In this document: positions 27,114 through 35,689 of the stretch, in pieces
Layout: each line of letters starts with the position of its first letter
Position numbering within the stretch: the first letter of the stretch is position 1
NCBI GenBank assembly: GCA_041750975.1
Contig: JBGSYN010000240.1
Location: 1 to 40,595, forward strand
Direction: 5' to 3'
Length of the DNA: 40,595 nt
DNA from: JBGSYN01 sp041750975
GTDB taxonomy: Bacteria; Pseudomonadota; Alphaproteobacteria; Geminicoccales; Geminicoccaceae
Notes under the pieces: model-generated
Database searches by the model: none
Seen by the model: only the letters and a program-made list of their open reading frames with translations
What the model was told of the DNA's origin: nothing
Program-made: the position numbers and the translations under genes

Positions 27114-28111
27114 CAACCATAGGTCTGGGCTCGGATCCGAGGATCGATCAGCGGGTAGATCAGATCGAGGATGGTAAGCGAGATGCCGATGGTCAGGATC
27201 AGGAGATAGACGCAGCCGAAGATCAGATAGAAATCGACGACTAGGATCGCCTGGTAGAGCAGATTGCCGAGGCCCGGATAGCCGAAGATGCGCTCGACCA
27301 GAACGGCACCCGTGACGATATTGCCGAACGCCAGGACCAGCGTCGTGATCTGGGGCGTGATGGCGTTGCGGACGGCATAGCGCCAGAAACGTCGCCATGA
27401 CTTGAGGCCCTTGGCCTTGGCCAGGACCATGTAGTCCTCGCCCTGGACCGTCACCATCATGCCGCGCATGCTCAACGCCCAAAGGCCTATCGAGGCAAGG
27501 AGGATGGAGGCGGCGGGCATCAGGGAGTGGAGGAAGATCTCCCAGGCGAACGACCAGGAATAGCCGGGGATGGTGCCCGGCGAATAGCCGCCGCCCGAGG
27601 GCAGCCAGTTGAGCCAGTTGGAAAAGATGACGATCAAAAGGAGACCGATGAGATAGAAGGGAATGGCGGCCAGGACCATGACCAGCGGCACGAACCAGGT
27701 CAAGAAGCGGGGTGCCGTCGGCCAGACCGTGGCGGCGCCGAGTGCCGTGCCGATGATGAACGAGAACAATGTCGCCGTGCCCAGCAGCGCCATCGACCAG
27801 GGCAGCGCCTCCAGCACGAGGGTGGAAACCTTCTCCGGGAAGAACGAGATCGAGATGCCGAGATCGAAGCGCAGCGCATCCCAGATCGAATAGAAATATT
27901 GCTTCCAGAGCGGCTGATCCATGCCGAAGCGGGCTTCATAGGCAGCGACGATCTGATCGATGCCTTGCATCGTGCCGCCGCTTTCGCCCATGGCTTGGGC
28001 GATGACCTCTTCGATCGGGTTACGATCGGTCAGGCGCGGCAGGACGAAGTTCAAGGAGGCGGCGAGCCAGATGACGAGCGCCAGGAGGCCCAGCCGTTTC
28101 AGAATACGCAT
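27113..28111 (-). CDS. ABC transporter permease, DppB type
   Basis: This second inner-membrane permease has 332 residues: an N-terminal helix starting RILKRLGLLALVIWLA, a periplasmic loop with RFGMDQPLWKQY, then five more helices with the coupling region GEDYMVLAKAKGL and the C-terminal ERIFGYPGLGNLLYQA, all DppB features. I chose the ATG at 28111 because the first helix starts there; the preceding in-frame codons are Gly-rich and unlikely. The 70 bases between this gene and the binding protein show no clear hairpin. Confidence 0.93.
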   Translation of the reverse strand: MRILKRLGLLALVIWLAASLNFVLPRLTDRNPIEEVIAQAMGESGGTMQGIDQIVAAYEARFGMDQPLWKQYFYSIWDALRFDLGISISFFPEKVSTLVLEALPWSMALLGTATLFSFIIGTALGAATVWPTAPRFLTWFVPLVMVLAAIPFYLIGLLLIVIFSNWLNWLPSGGGYSPGTIPGYSWSFAWEIFLHSLMPAASILLASIGLWALSMRGMMVTVQGEDYMVLAKAKGLKSWRRFWRYAVRNAITPQITTLVLAFGNIVTGAVLVERIFGYPGLGNLLYQAILVVDFYLIFGCVYLLILTIGISLTILDLIYPLIDPRIRAQTYG

Positions 28112-28181
28112 AGGTTCGCCATCACCAAACCCGCCGCAGCCCAAAGAGGAGAGCGCTCCTTGAACGCCCTCCCTTCCAAAT

Positions 28182-29957
28182 CTAGGATTGGGCCGGTACG
28201 AGATTGTGCGGCAGGTACGAGCCCCAGCCGCTGATGAAGCAGGAGATGCAGGGCGGGGTGTAGGGATTGTCCTCGCTCGGCCAGTTGGTCCAGTAGGTCG
28301 TGTTCATCGGCACGAGATGATAGGCCTGCTCGATCGGCACCTCGACCACTTCGCCGAACCAAATATCCATGGCTTCGCGGAACAGCGGCAGGATCTCGTC
28401 GAAGTTCTCGGGCGGGATCGTCTGCATTTCGGCAACCAACCGGTCGATCTCCGGATGGCTCCAACGGGCGACGAACATCGTGCTAGTGCCGATCGGCATC
28501 ACGTTCGGCGTCGTGTACATGCGAAGCGTGTCGACGGGATCGAACACGCTGCCGCCATTATGGCCGAAGATGTGCCAGACGCTCTCGCCGTTCCGGAATT
28601 TATCGAAGCTCTCGGGGGTCTGGGAGAACTCGGCACAGAAACCGGCATTGATGAGTTGTTGGACGATGATCTGACCGATGCCTGCCAGATTCTGATGGGT
28701 TTCGATCGGGCCGCCGACGCATTCGCCTTCTTTCTCCCAGAGGCCGTCGTCGCTCATCTCATAGCCCGCCTCCTCCATCAGGCGCGCGGTCTCGTCGAGA
28801 TTGTGTTCGGCGGCGCGGTGCTTCTCGACGATGTCCTCGGATGCCTCCATGTACTTCACCAGCGGCGCATAGGCAGGATAGGGCCAGGGATTGGGCGTAT
28901 TGGCGCCATCCCAGGCGAAATCTATGATTTGCTGGCGATCGATGGCGAAGCGAACTGCCTCGCGCACACGCTTGTCCTGAAAGGGCGAATCCTCGATGGC
29001 GTGATTGAAATAGAGTGCGTGCGGCCACCAATCCATATTGCCGAGGGGCGGTTCATTGCCGGTGAAGGTCGTCAACGCCTCGTTTTGTGCGAGCGCACGT
29101 TCAACCAGCGCAGGGGACGACATCGACATGGTCGCGTCAGCCTCGTTGTTGATCATGAGCTCGGCCATACGCGTATTGTCGGATGCGGGAATGCTGACGA
29201 TGCGCTCGACTGCCGGAAGGTCGCGGAAGCCGGCCTCCGCCCCCCACCAGTCGTCGCGACGATCCAGTATGATCTGCTCGGGGGCAGCCGAAACGGCCTT
29301 CCAGGCGCCGGTGCCGATCGGCCAGCCCTTTTCCTCGTCATACCAGGTGAAAGTCGCCGGATCCTCGACGTCCTTCCAGATATGCTCCGGCACCCAAACC
29401 AGACCGTGGCCGAAATAGTTGATCAGTTGGCGGAACGGGTAACGTGGATCGGGTCCGGCGAGATTGACCTTGACGGTCAGGGGATCGATCACCTCGACCG
29501 AGTCCACCTGCGTTGCCACCTCGACTGATTTCCGCATGTCGCCGGTGCCGCGGCCGTTCTCCAACAGCATGTTGTAGGTGAAGGCGACGTCCTCGGCATC
29601 GAACGCCTCGCCATCGCTCCATTTAGCGCCGTCCCGCAAATGGACCGTGACCGAGGTGTTGTCCTCGCTCATCTCGAAGCTTTCGGCGAGCCACGGGATC
29701 ACCTCGCCCGTGAAATTGTTGAAGAAAAACAAGGGCTCGAAATGGTGCATGTGCCCATTCCGATACTCGCCGGCCAGATTATAGTAGTTGGCGTTGCGCG
29801 GCGTCTTGAGCGTCGGCGCACCCTGCGACCAACCCATCTGCACCAGGGTCCGCTCGCGCGGCACATCCTTGATTGACTGCGCCGAGGCTGTGCTGACAAT
29901 TGCCAGCATGGCCACCGTCGAAACTGCGCCAAGCGCCAAGAGCCTAAAGCTTTTCAT
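28182..29957 (-). CDS. ABC transporter substrate-binding protein, family 5
   Basis: This periplasmic receptor of the importer has 591 residues with a Sec signal peptide (LLALGAVSTVAMLAIVSTASA, cleavage before QSIKD), then family-5 blocks such as LAESFEMSEDNTSVTVHLRDGAKWSDGEAF and VREAVRFAIDRQQI. Several Cys near the C-terminus (PPCISCF) may form a disulfide. GGGGGG precedes the ATG by eight bases. First gene of the operon. Ligand class (peptide, opine, sugar or nickel chelate) cannot be told from sequence alone. Confidence 0.93.
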   Translation of the reverse strand: MKSFRLLALGAVSTVAMLAIVSTASAQSIKDVPRERTLVQMGWSQGAPTLKTPRNANYYNLAGEYRNGHMHHFEPLFFFNNFTGEVIPWLAESFEMSEDNTSVTVHLRDGAKWSDGEAFDAEDVAFTYNMLLENGRGTGDMRKSVEVATQVDSVEVIDPLTVKVNLAGPDPRYPFRQLINYFGHGLVWVPEHIWKDVEDPATFTWYDEEKGWPIGTGAWKAVSAAPEQIILDRRDDWWGAEAGFRDLPAVERIVSIPASDNTRMAELMINNEADATMSMSSPALVERALAQNEALTTFTGNEPPLGNMDWWPHALYFNHAIEDSPFQDKRVREAVRFAIDRQQIIDFAWDGANTPNPWPYPAYAPLVKYMEASEDIVEKHRAAEHNLDETARLMEEAGYEMSDDGLWEKEGECVGGPIETHQNLAGIGQIIVQQLINAGFCAEFSQTPESFDKFRNGESVWHIFGHNGGSVFDPVDTLRMYTTPNVMPIGTSTMFVARWSHPEIDRLVAEMQTIPPENFDEILPLFREAMDIWFGEVVEVPIEQAYHLVPMNTTYWTNWPSEDNPYTPPCISCFISGWGSYLPHNLVPAQS

Positions 29958-29980
29958 TTTCTGCCCCCCAATCCGGGTGA

Positions 29981-30008
29981 ATTCGAACACTTTATACGAT
30001 GTTCGGAT
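29981..30008. promoter_or_regulatory. Candidate operator overlapping a -10-like element of the ABC operon
   Basis: An inverted repeat with perfect 6-base cores CGAACA (29984-29989) and TGTTCG (30000-30005) is separated by ten bases; two of three flanking base pairs also match. On the minus strand the spacer contains TATAAA, a plausible -10. It lies 24 bases upstream of the binding-protein ATG and just after the TetR stop. A regulator bound here would block the ABC operon. No regulator can be assigned; the adjacent TetR is one candidate. Confidence 0.4.
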
Positions 30009-30037
30009 ACCACGCGGTCAGGTGGTCTTCAATGCAT

Positions 30038-30631
30038 CTAAACCCAAGGCACGCCTTCGAGGGCGAAGCGAACGAACTGGTCGAGCATTGGCCGATCGGC
30101 GTCGGTTCGAGAAAGCGCCGATAGCGCCACCAGCTGAGCAGCGAGGTAGTGCGCCAGCGATGCCGTGTCGACCTCGGCATCGAGTTCGCCATCGCGCTTC
30201 GCCTGCTCGATTCTGGCCTCGAGCACCGGCAACGTACGCTGCTGCAACCGGCCCAGGGTCTCGGCGACAGGACCGCTCTCGAATTTGCCACAGAGCGCCG
30301 TGTCATTGAGCAAGCAGCCGCAGGGTGCATCGGGATCGAGAATACGGTCGATGGTCACACCCAGCCAGGCAGTCAGCGCTTCCCTGAAGGAGGATTCTTG
30401 CTGCAGCGCGAATTCACCCGGTACGCCATATTGTTCGTAATAGCAGGCGAGGCTGCGGGCGAAGACTTCTTCCTTGTCGCCGAACGCTTTGCACAAGGTC
30501 GGTTTGGAGACGCCGAGGGAGGCCGCCGCCGCATCCAGTGTCACGCCGTCGAAGCCATGCTGCCAGAAAAGCTTGGTGATCGCGGGCAAGTGTCCCTCGG
30601 GTTCAAATGTGCGGGGACGACCGGCCGGCAT
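30038..30631 (-). CDS. TetR/AcrR-family transcriptional regulator
   Basis: This 197-residue repressor-like protein has an N-terminal helix-turn-helix (about residues 25-50: VTLDAAAASLGVSKPTLCKAFGDKEEVF) and a C-terminal ligand-binding helical domain with three cysteines (PCGC, ALC) that could sense an electrophile or redox state. It is divergent from the SDR gene (140-base spacer with repeats), the classic arrangement for local control, and also lies just upstream of the ABC operon in the same direction. The inducer is unknown. Confidence 0.92.
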   Translation of the reverse strand: MPAGRPRTFEPEGHLPAITKLFWQHGFDGVTLDAAAASLGVSKPTLCKAFGDKEEVFARSLACYYEQYGVPGEFALQQESSFREALTAWLGVTIDRILDPDAPCGCLLNDTALCGKFESGPVAETLGRLQQRTLPVLEARIEQAKRDGELDAEVDTASLAHYLAAQLVALSALSRTDADRPMLDQFVRFALEGVPWV

Positions 30632-30645
30632 ATTGTCTACTCACT

Positions 30646-30714
30646 GGTAACTTTTTCGTTGATCGGGATTGCATTGCAAACTAGCTATTAGTTACTCGAT
30701 GGTATGAAACTAGC
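30646..30714. promoter_or_regulatory. Repeat-rich divergent control region between tetR and the SDR gene
   Basis: The spacer has a perfect inverted repeat AACTA-N5-TAGTT at 30679-30693, a second inverted pair GTAACT (30647-30652) and AGTTAC (30690-30695), and AAACTAGC occurring twice as direct repeats (30678-30685 and 30707-30714). Such nested repeats between divergent tetR and SDR genes are good candidates for the TetR operator. Binding is inferred, not shown. Confidence 0.45.
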
Positions 30715-30771
30715 CAAGACCGCAGTTTGATCCGCCGTCGCGAGCAACCGACACAGCAAAGGATTCCGACC

Positions 30772-31515
30772 ATGACTGGAAAGCTTGAGAACAAAATAGC
30801 CTTGGTGACGGGCGGCAGCCGCGGCATCGGTGCGGCCATTGCAAAACGCTTTGCGAAGGAAGGTGCCAAGGTAGCCATTGGCTTTAGCGCCTCCGAGGAG
30901 CGGGCGAGAGCTTTGGTCCGGCACATTGAAGCCGAAGGCGGCGAGGCACACGCGGTACAGGCCGATGGCGCCGAGCGCGGCACCGGCACGGCGGCGGTCA
31001 AGGCCGTTCTCGAGCGCTTCGGCGGACTCGATATTCTCGTCGCCAATGCCGGCGTGTTCGATATGATCCCGCTCGAAGCGACGGATGGCGAGGCCTATGA
31101 CAGGATGTTCGACATCAATGTCCGCTCCGTGGTCGAGACGGCTCGGGCGGCGGCGAATGCTATGGGCGAAGGCGGCCGGATCATCGTCACCAGCAGCATC
31201 AACGCCGACTCGCTCTTTGTCCCCGGGATCGGCCTCTATGGCGCCAGCAAGGCCGCGATTTCCGCCTTCGTTCGCGGTTGGGCCCGCGAGCTCGGCCCGA
31301 AGGGCATTACGGTGAACGCCATCCAGCCCGGTCCGATCGATACTGACATGAACCCCGCTGATAGTGAATTCGCGGCCGGCATGCACGCGAAGATGCCCCT
31401 GGCGCGACATGGACGCCCGGAAGAGGTGGCGGCATTGGCGCTATTCCTCGCCAGCGACGAGGCCTCGTTCATCACCGGGGCCCGAATCAATATCGATGGC
31501 GGCGTTACGGCATGA
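30772..31515 (+). CDS. Short-chain dehydrogenase/reductase, FabG-like
   Basis: This 247-residue classical SDR has the NAD(P) motif TGGSRGIG near residue 14, NAG near 90, catalytic Ser in TSSIN, and Tyr/Lys in YGASK, ending with the usual GARINIDGG. AAGGA precedes the ATG at 30772. It is divergent from the TetR gene, which likely represses it; such SDRs often reduce quinones or aldehydes. Its last third recurs, about 84% identical in protein by eye, at 34594-34898. Confidence 0.93.
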   Translation: MTGKLENKIALVTGGSRGIGAAIAKRFAKEGAKVAIGFSASEERARALVRHIEAEGGEAHAVQADGAERGTGTAAVKAVLERFGGLDILVANAGVFDMIPLEATDGEAYDRMFDINVRSVVETARAAANAMGEGGRIIVTSSINADSLFVPGIGLYGASKAAISAFVRGWARELGPKGITVNAIQPGPIDTDMNPADSEFAAGMHAKMPLARHGRPEEVAALALFLASDEASFITGARINIDGGVTA

Positions 31516-31895
31516 CGGCAGCTGCCTAGCTCAGCCTCGACTCGAACAAGCGTTGGATGGACCCGAATGGTTTGACCTCTGCCCGCGCATCCGCCTGAAA
31601 CGGCGCACCTTCGCGCGGGCAAACCGCCGTCACCAAGCAGGGGCCGAACCGATCATGACCGCCACCCTCCTTCACGTCCTCTATCGCGTGGCGATCACGG
31701 CGGAGGCGATGTCCGCGGCCCTGTCCGCCGGCCGCCGCCAGATGGATTGGGTGGGGGTCTGTCTTCTCGCCAGCATCACCGCACTCGGCGGCGGATCGAT
31801 CCGCGACATGCTGCTCGGGCACTATCCGCTGTCCTGGGTCGCCAATCCGCGTTTTCTCCTGGTCACGGAGGGGGCGGCGCTGTTCGCTGTCGGAT
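31211..31895 (+). repeat. Left copy of an SDR-3'/TRIC-5' duplication (about 685 bases)
   Basis: This segment aligns without gaps to 34594-35278 at a constant offset of 3383 bases. It covers the last third of an SDR gene, a 139-base spacer and the first 80 codons of a TRIC gene. In this copy the SDR side is complete and the TRIC side is cut. Divergence is substantial, so it is not a fresh tandem duplication. Confidence 0.88.
31655..31895 (+). pseudogene. Truncated TRIC/UPF0126 membrane protein gene (5' fragment)
   Basis: The first 80 codons closely match the intact gene at 35038, including AGRRQMDWVGV and LGGGSIRDMLLGHYPLSW. After about 31895 the frame runs into unrelated sequence antisense to scsB, losing the second half of the channel fold. 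It lies 139 bases after the SDR stop, exactly the spacing seen in the second copy. It is the right arm of the left duplication. Confidence 0.88.
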
Positions 31896-31921
31896 GCCGA
31901 TGTGCAGGCAAAGATATCCGA

Positions 31922-34063
31922 TCAGTTCGGCTGAGTTGCCTGGACCGTTTGTCCTTTCGCATTCACTTCAAGTCGCGCGCGAGCCATCGCGTCGAGCACC
32001 GCGTCCTGGGTGAGTATCTCGGGTAAAATAATTCCTTCTGGCGCAGCAGGTCCGTAAACCGCATTGAAGGGAATTCCGAAGCGGTTGTTGGCTTCCAAAT
32101 ACCGGGCAATATTGTCGTCAGGCCTGGTCCAATCGGCCTGCATCGGTATGACATCGCCATCGATCAGCAGGCGTGCGACCTCGCCCCGTTCGATGACCAG
32201 GGCCTTGTTGGCTTTGCAGGTCAGGCACCAGTCCGCCGTGACATCGACGAAGACGATGCGGCCCTCGGAAATCAATCGCGGGATGGCACCTTGGTCGAAC
32301 CGCACCCAGCCGATGTCGGCGTCCGATAGGGCGGCGATGTCCTGACCACCATCGCGATCGGTTGCCGCAAGGGGCGGTGCCAGGACCGATGCCGCCAGCA
32401 AGGGTATCGTAATGCCCCATCGCCACCTCGGCGATAGGGTTCGAGCAGGCAAAGCCAGGAAGACCAGCCCGCCGGCCAGAAGACCAATCACCAGAAGCAT
32501 GGCGATTTGACCGGCGACACCGGACAGCACCCAGAGCAGCCAGACCGCGGTCAGCGCCAGGAGGACGCCGAGGCCGATTTTGAGCACGGCCATCCAGCGT
32601 CCGGGTTTCGGCAAGACCTTGAGCCATTGCGGCCGTGCCGCGATCAAAAGATAGGGCAAGGCCAGACCCAGGCCGAGCGCCGAGAAAATGACGACGATGT
32701 CGATCGAACTGCCGGCCAGCGCGAATGCCACTGCCGTTCCGAGAAACGGCGCTGAACATGGTGTCGCCAGCATGGCGGCGAAGCCGCCCGTCGCGAAATC
32801 GCCGGCGAAGGATGGCTGTCCCGAGGCATCGGCCAGCTTCGTGCTGGCTGATGCCGGCAAGTGGATGTCGAAGAGTCCGAAAAGATTGGCCGCGAACAAG
32901 GCAAGCATGGCCGTGAGCGCCGACAAGAAGATCGGATTCTGGAACTGTATCCCCCAGCCGACCGAGCCGCCCAAGGATTTGATGGCGATCGTGCCAATCG
33001 CCAAAACCCAGACGAAGGTCATGACGCCCAGTGCCGAGACCAGAAAACCTGCACGAAGCCGCGCGGTGCTTTGCCGCTCGGATTTGAGCGCGCCGCTGAG
33101 CTTGATCGACAGCACCGGCAGGACGCAGGGCATGACGTTCAGGATGAGACCACCGAGCATGGCGATCAGTGCGATCCACGCCAACTCCTGGAAACTTGAA
33201 GCCCTTGCCTCAAGCGCGAACGGTGGGGAAGGTGCGGCATCGGCCAGGGTTTCGACCTGCAAGGTGGCGGCGCGGGCCCCGTCCGCGATCGTCAATTGCA
33301 CCGATCGGTCATCGCCGTCTCGCGACAGGATCGGCACGCGCGCCCAGAGCGACCTGTCAGCCTCGTCCAACCGGATATCCGGTGTCCCGAACGCGGTGGC
33401 TTGCGACATCTCGGGGAAAATATCGGGAGCCTTCATGGGCTCGGCGCTTCGTACCATCGCAACCAGCGCCTGACCGCCATCATCGATCAGGGCCACATTG
33501 CCGAGCGCAAAGCCGCTGTTGCCGCCGTCGTCGGGCACCCGGGCCGCATATTGCGAGATCAGGTCGGCGTCAGCCTGATTGAAGCCGACGCCCTCTCCAA
33601 GGCCGAGATCGAGAACGAAATCTTCGGGCACGCAAATGGCGCTGCACACGAGCAACTGCACACTGGCTTTGAGACGCACCGGCGCGCCAGCCTCGTTGAG
33701 CGCGATCTCGAGCGGAAACACCACCTCTTTGTCGTAGCCGAAATTCTCGATCCCGAAGGCCCGGAACCGGGTCGGCACGGGCCAGAGAAAGTCCACATTG
33801 GCGATATTGGACGAACCCTCCCAGTCGATCGCGGGTGGAATGCCGACCTCACCAGGCGAGCGCCAATAGGTTTTCCAACCGTCACCGAGTTGCAGGTGCA
33901 GACCCGCCGACAGTGTGGATGCGTTCGGCGCGATGCCGCTTTGTGCGGTAATCAGTCGGGCATTGACGGCTTCTGATTGATAGCTCGACGAGGCACCGGC
34001 AGACAGAGGTGCAGTCAGCGCCGCCAGCATCATCAAGGCGATCGTGCGAAATGTAATCAACAT
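31922..34063 (-). CDS. scsB: ScsB/DsbD-family membrane thiol-disulfide interchange protein
   Basis: It moves reducing electrons from cytoplasmic thioredoxin across the membrane to periplasmic partners; ScsB proteins are tied to copper tolerance. The 713-residue product has a signal peptide, a periplasmic DsbD-like domain with the redox pair Cys140/Cys144 (CSAICVPE), a multi-helix core with Cys313 (MPCVLP) and Cys436 (TPCSAP), and a C-terminal thioredoxin domain with Cys613-x-x-Cys616 (DWCLTCK). All three cysteine pairs are present, so it looks functional. It lies between duplicated SDR/TRIC segments and next to a decayed copper ATPase, marking a copper-linked insert. Assignment as ScsB rather than DsbD is by N-domain look and context. 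Confidence 0.85.
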   Translation of the reverse strand: MLITFRTIALMMLAALTAPLSAGASSSYQSEAVNARLITAQSGIAPNASTLSAGLHLQLGDGWKTYWRSPGEVGIPPAIDWEGSSNIANVDFLWPVPTRFRAFGIENFGYDKEVVFPLEIALNEAGAPVRLKASVQLLVCSAICVPEDFVLDLGLGEGVGFNQADADLISQYAARVPDDGGNSGFALGNVALIDDGGQALVAMVRSAEPMKAPDIFPEMSQATAFGTPDIRLDEADRSLWARVPILSRDGDDRSVQLTIADGARAATLQVETLADAAPSPPFALEARASSFQELAWIALIAMLGGLILNVMPCVLPVLSIKLSGALKSERQSTARLRAGFLVSALGVMTFVWVLAIGTIAIKSLGGSVGWGIQFQNPIFLSALTAMLALFAANLFGLFDIHLPASASTKLADASGQPSFAGDFATGGFAAMLATPCSAPFLGTAVAFALAGSSIDIVVIFSALGLGLALPYLLIAARPQWLKVLPKPGRWMAVLKIGLGVLLALTAVWLLWVLSGVAGQIAMLLVIGLLAGGLVFLALPARTLSPRWRWGITIPLLAASVLAPPLAATDRDGGQDIAALSDADIGWVRFDQGAIPRLISEGRIVFVDVTADWCLTCKANKALVIERGEVARLLIDGDVIPMQADWTRPDDNIARYLEANNRFGIPFNAVYGPAAPEGIILPEILTQDAVLDAMARARLEVNAKGQTVQATQPN

Positions 34064-34141
34064 CTCGATGCTCGCTTCACTGGCTTGTCCTGATCAACGA
34101 TAACGAAAACCATCCCTGAATAGATCTAAAACTTCGCGCCC

Positions 34142-34595
34142 TCAGGCGTCGAGCCTGGTGGGACGCAGTAGCAGGGCGTTACCGATCACCGAAACCGACG
34201 ACGGTCTCATGCCGGCAGCGTCGAGATCAGGACCCCGAAAAACGGAACGGATAGAGCAGGCCAGCTGGAACGGGGATACTTTTTGAGGTCAACCAACATA
34301 AATAATCACGTACAAATTATGTCACGCATAGTCGCATGCGCTAGACGGCGGGCTCTCACGATACCGTTAAGTCACCTTTCACCAAAGTTAAGCCGGCACT
34401 CTCGATGCGCCATCGGCGCCGGCCCCAGGCCAATGCCCACATCGGCCTGGACCAAAGCCGATGCGTCATCGATGCTATCGCAACCGTTATACCCTCTCTC
34501 TGCAATTCTTCGATAAGACGCGTCTTGTCCTCGGGCAGCACATCGGCACGAATCTCGCCGATGCCGGATTTGAAGGCGACAGTCCTCGCCGTCCG
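34142..34595 (-). pseudogene. copA: Decayed copper-translocating P-type ATPase, C-terminal fragment
   Basis: Reading the minus strand across several frames recovers the C-terminal part of a CopA-type ATPase in the right order: IRADVLPEDKTRLIEEL (P domain), DDASALVQADVG (in place of NDAPALxxADVG), TLVKGDL, GIVRARRLAHATMRDI, PVPAGLLYPF, and finally SSVSVIGNALLLR before a TGA at 34144-34142. At least three frameshifts and a missing stretch between MRDI and PVPAG show it is dead. Everything N-terminal is absent; the fragment runs into the SDR relic near 34595. It is upstream of and in the same direction as scsB. Confidence 0.82.
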
Positions 34596-34898
34596 CTCTT
34601 CGCCCCCGGCTTCGGCCTCGATGGGGCGAGCAAGGCCGCGATCTCGGCCTTCGTTCGCGGTTGGGCCCGGGAACTCGGCCCGAAGGGCATCACGGTCAAC
34701 GCGATCCCGCCGGGCCCGATCGACACCGAGATGAACCCCGCCGACAGCGACTTTGCCGCCGGCATGCGCGCGATGATGCCCCTGACGCCCCATGGACGAC
34801 CGGAAAAGATGGCGGCTTTAGCGCTGTCCCTCGCCGGCGACGAAGCCGCCTTCATCACCGGGGCCCGGGTCAATATCGACGGCGGCGTTACGGCATGA
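34594..34898 (+). pseudogene. 3' relic of the SDR gene
   Basis: The frame from about 34594 to the TGA at 34898 matches the last 96-100 residues of the intact SDR at 30772, including YGASK changed to DGASK, so the catalytic Tyr is lost, and ending GARVNIDGGVTA. The N-terminal Rossmann half is missing; upstream sequence belongs to the copA relic. It is followed after 139 bases by the intact TRIC gene, as in the left copy. Confidence 0.88.
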
Positions 34899-35278
34899 CG
34901 CCGGCCGCGCAGCGCAGCGGGGTCCTGCCTTTGTGTCGAATGGGCCGGAAAGATTTGACCTCTGCTCGCACATCCGTCTGAAACGGCGCACCTTCCAGCG
35001 GGCGATCCGCCGTCACCAAGCAGGGGCCGAACCGATTATGAGCGCCATCCTCCTTCACGTCCTCTATCTCGTGGCGATCACGGCGGAGGCGATGTCCGCG
35101 GCCCTGTCCGCCGGCCGCCGCCAGATGGATTGGGTGGGGGTCTGTCTCCTCGGCAGCATCACCGCCCTCGGCGGCGGATCGATCCGTGACATGCTGCTCG
35201 GGCATTATCCGCTGTCCTGGGTCGCCAATCCCTATTTTCTGATCGTCACCTCAGCCGCGGCCTTGTTCACGATCGCCG
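34594..35278 (+). repeat. Right copy of the SDR-3'/TRIC-5' duplication (about 685 bases)
   Basis: This is the partner of 31211-31895, in the same orientation. Here the SDR side is cut and the TRIC side continues into a complete gene, the reciprocal of the left copy. The two copies enclose scsB and the copA relic (31896-34593). Confidence 0.88.
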
Positions 35279-35664
35279 TCGCCCGGTTCATGGATCGCCT
35301 GAGGATGGTATTCCTGCTATTGGATGCGGTCGGCCTCGTCGTCTTTACCATAATCGGTTGCAATATCGCCCTCGGCATGAGCCAGCCGATCATCATTGTC
35401 GTCGTTGCGGGCATGATAACCGGCTGCCTCGGCGGCGTCCTGCGCGACGTTCTGTGCAACGACATCCCGCTGCTGTTTCGAAGCGAGCTCTACGCCAGCG
35501 TGTCCATCGTCACCGGCGGGATCTATGTGGCCGGTCTCGCCGCCGGACTGCCGCACGGGCCGGTGCTCGCCGCAGCCATGGTGGTCGGCCTGACGATGCG
35601 CGTCCTAGCAATTCGCTACAACTGGCAGATGCCGAAATTCATCTACACCCATGAGCTGCATTGA
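35038..35664 (+). CDS. TRIC/UPF0126-family (YadS/YicG-like) membrane channel protein
   Basis: This 208-residue inner-membrane protein is built from two repeated three-helix halves, each with a glycine-rich kinked motif: LGGGSIRDMLLG near residue 45 and LGGVLRDVLCN near 135. That doubled motif defines the prokaryotic TRIC (trimeric intracellular cation channel) family. I chose the ATG at 35038, preceded by AGGGG, because the first helix starts there. A truncated relative lies at 31655. The ion and role in bacteria are uncertain. Confidence 0.9.
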   Translation: MSAILLHVLYLVAITAEAMSAALSAGRRQMDWVGVCLLGSITALGGGSIRDMLLGHYPLSWVANPYFLIVTSAAALFTIAVARFMDRLRMVFLLLDAVGLVVFTIIGCNIALGMSQPIIIVVVAGMITGCLGGVLRDVLCNDIPLLFRSELYASVSIVTGGIYVAGLAAGLPHGPVLAAAMVVGLTMRVLAIRYNWQMPKFIYTHELH

Positions 35665-35689
35665 GCGATCAACAGTGCCAAGACTGCGG

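Noticed and set aside
31364..32026. 220-codon frame running from the SDR gene through the truncated TRIC gene into scsB
   Set aside because: Only 31655-31895 is homologous to a known protein; the upstream part is out of frame with the SDR and the downstream part is antisense to scsB.
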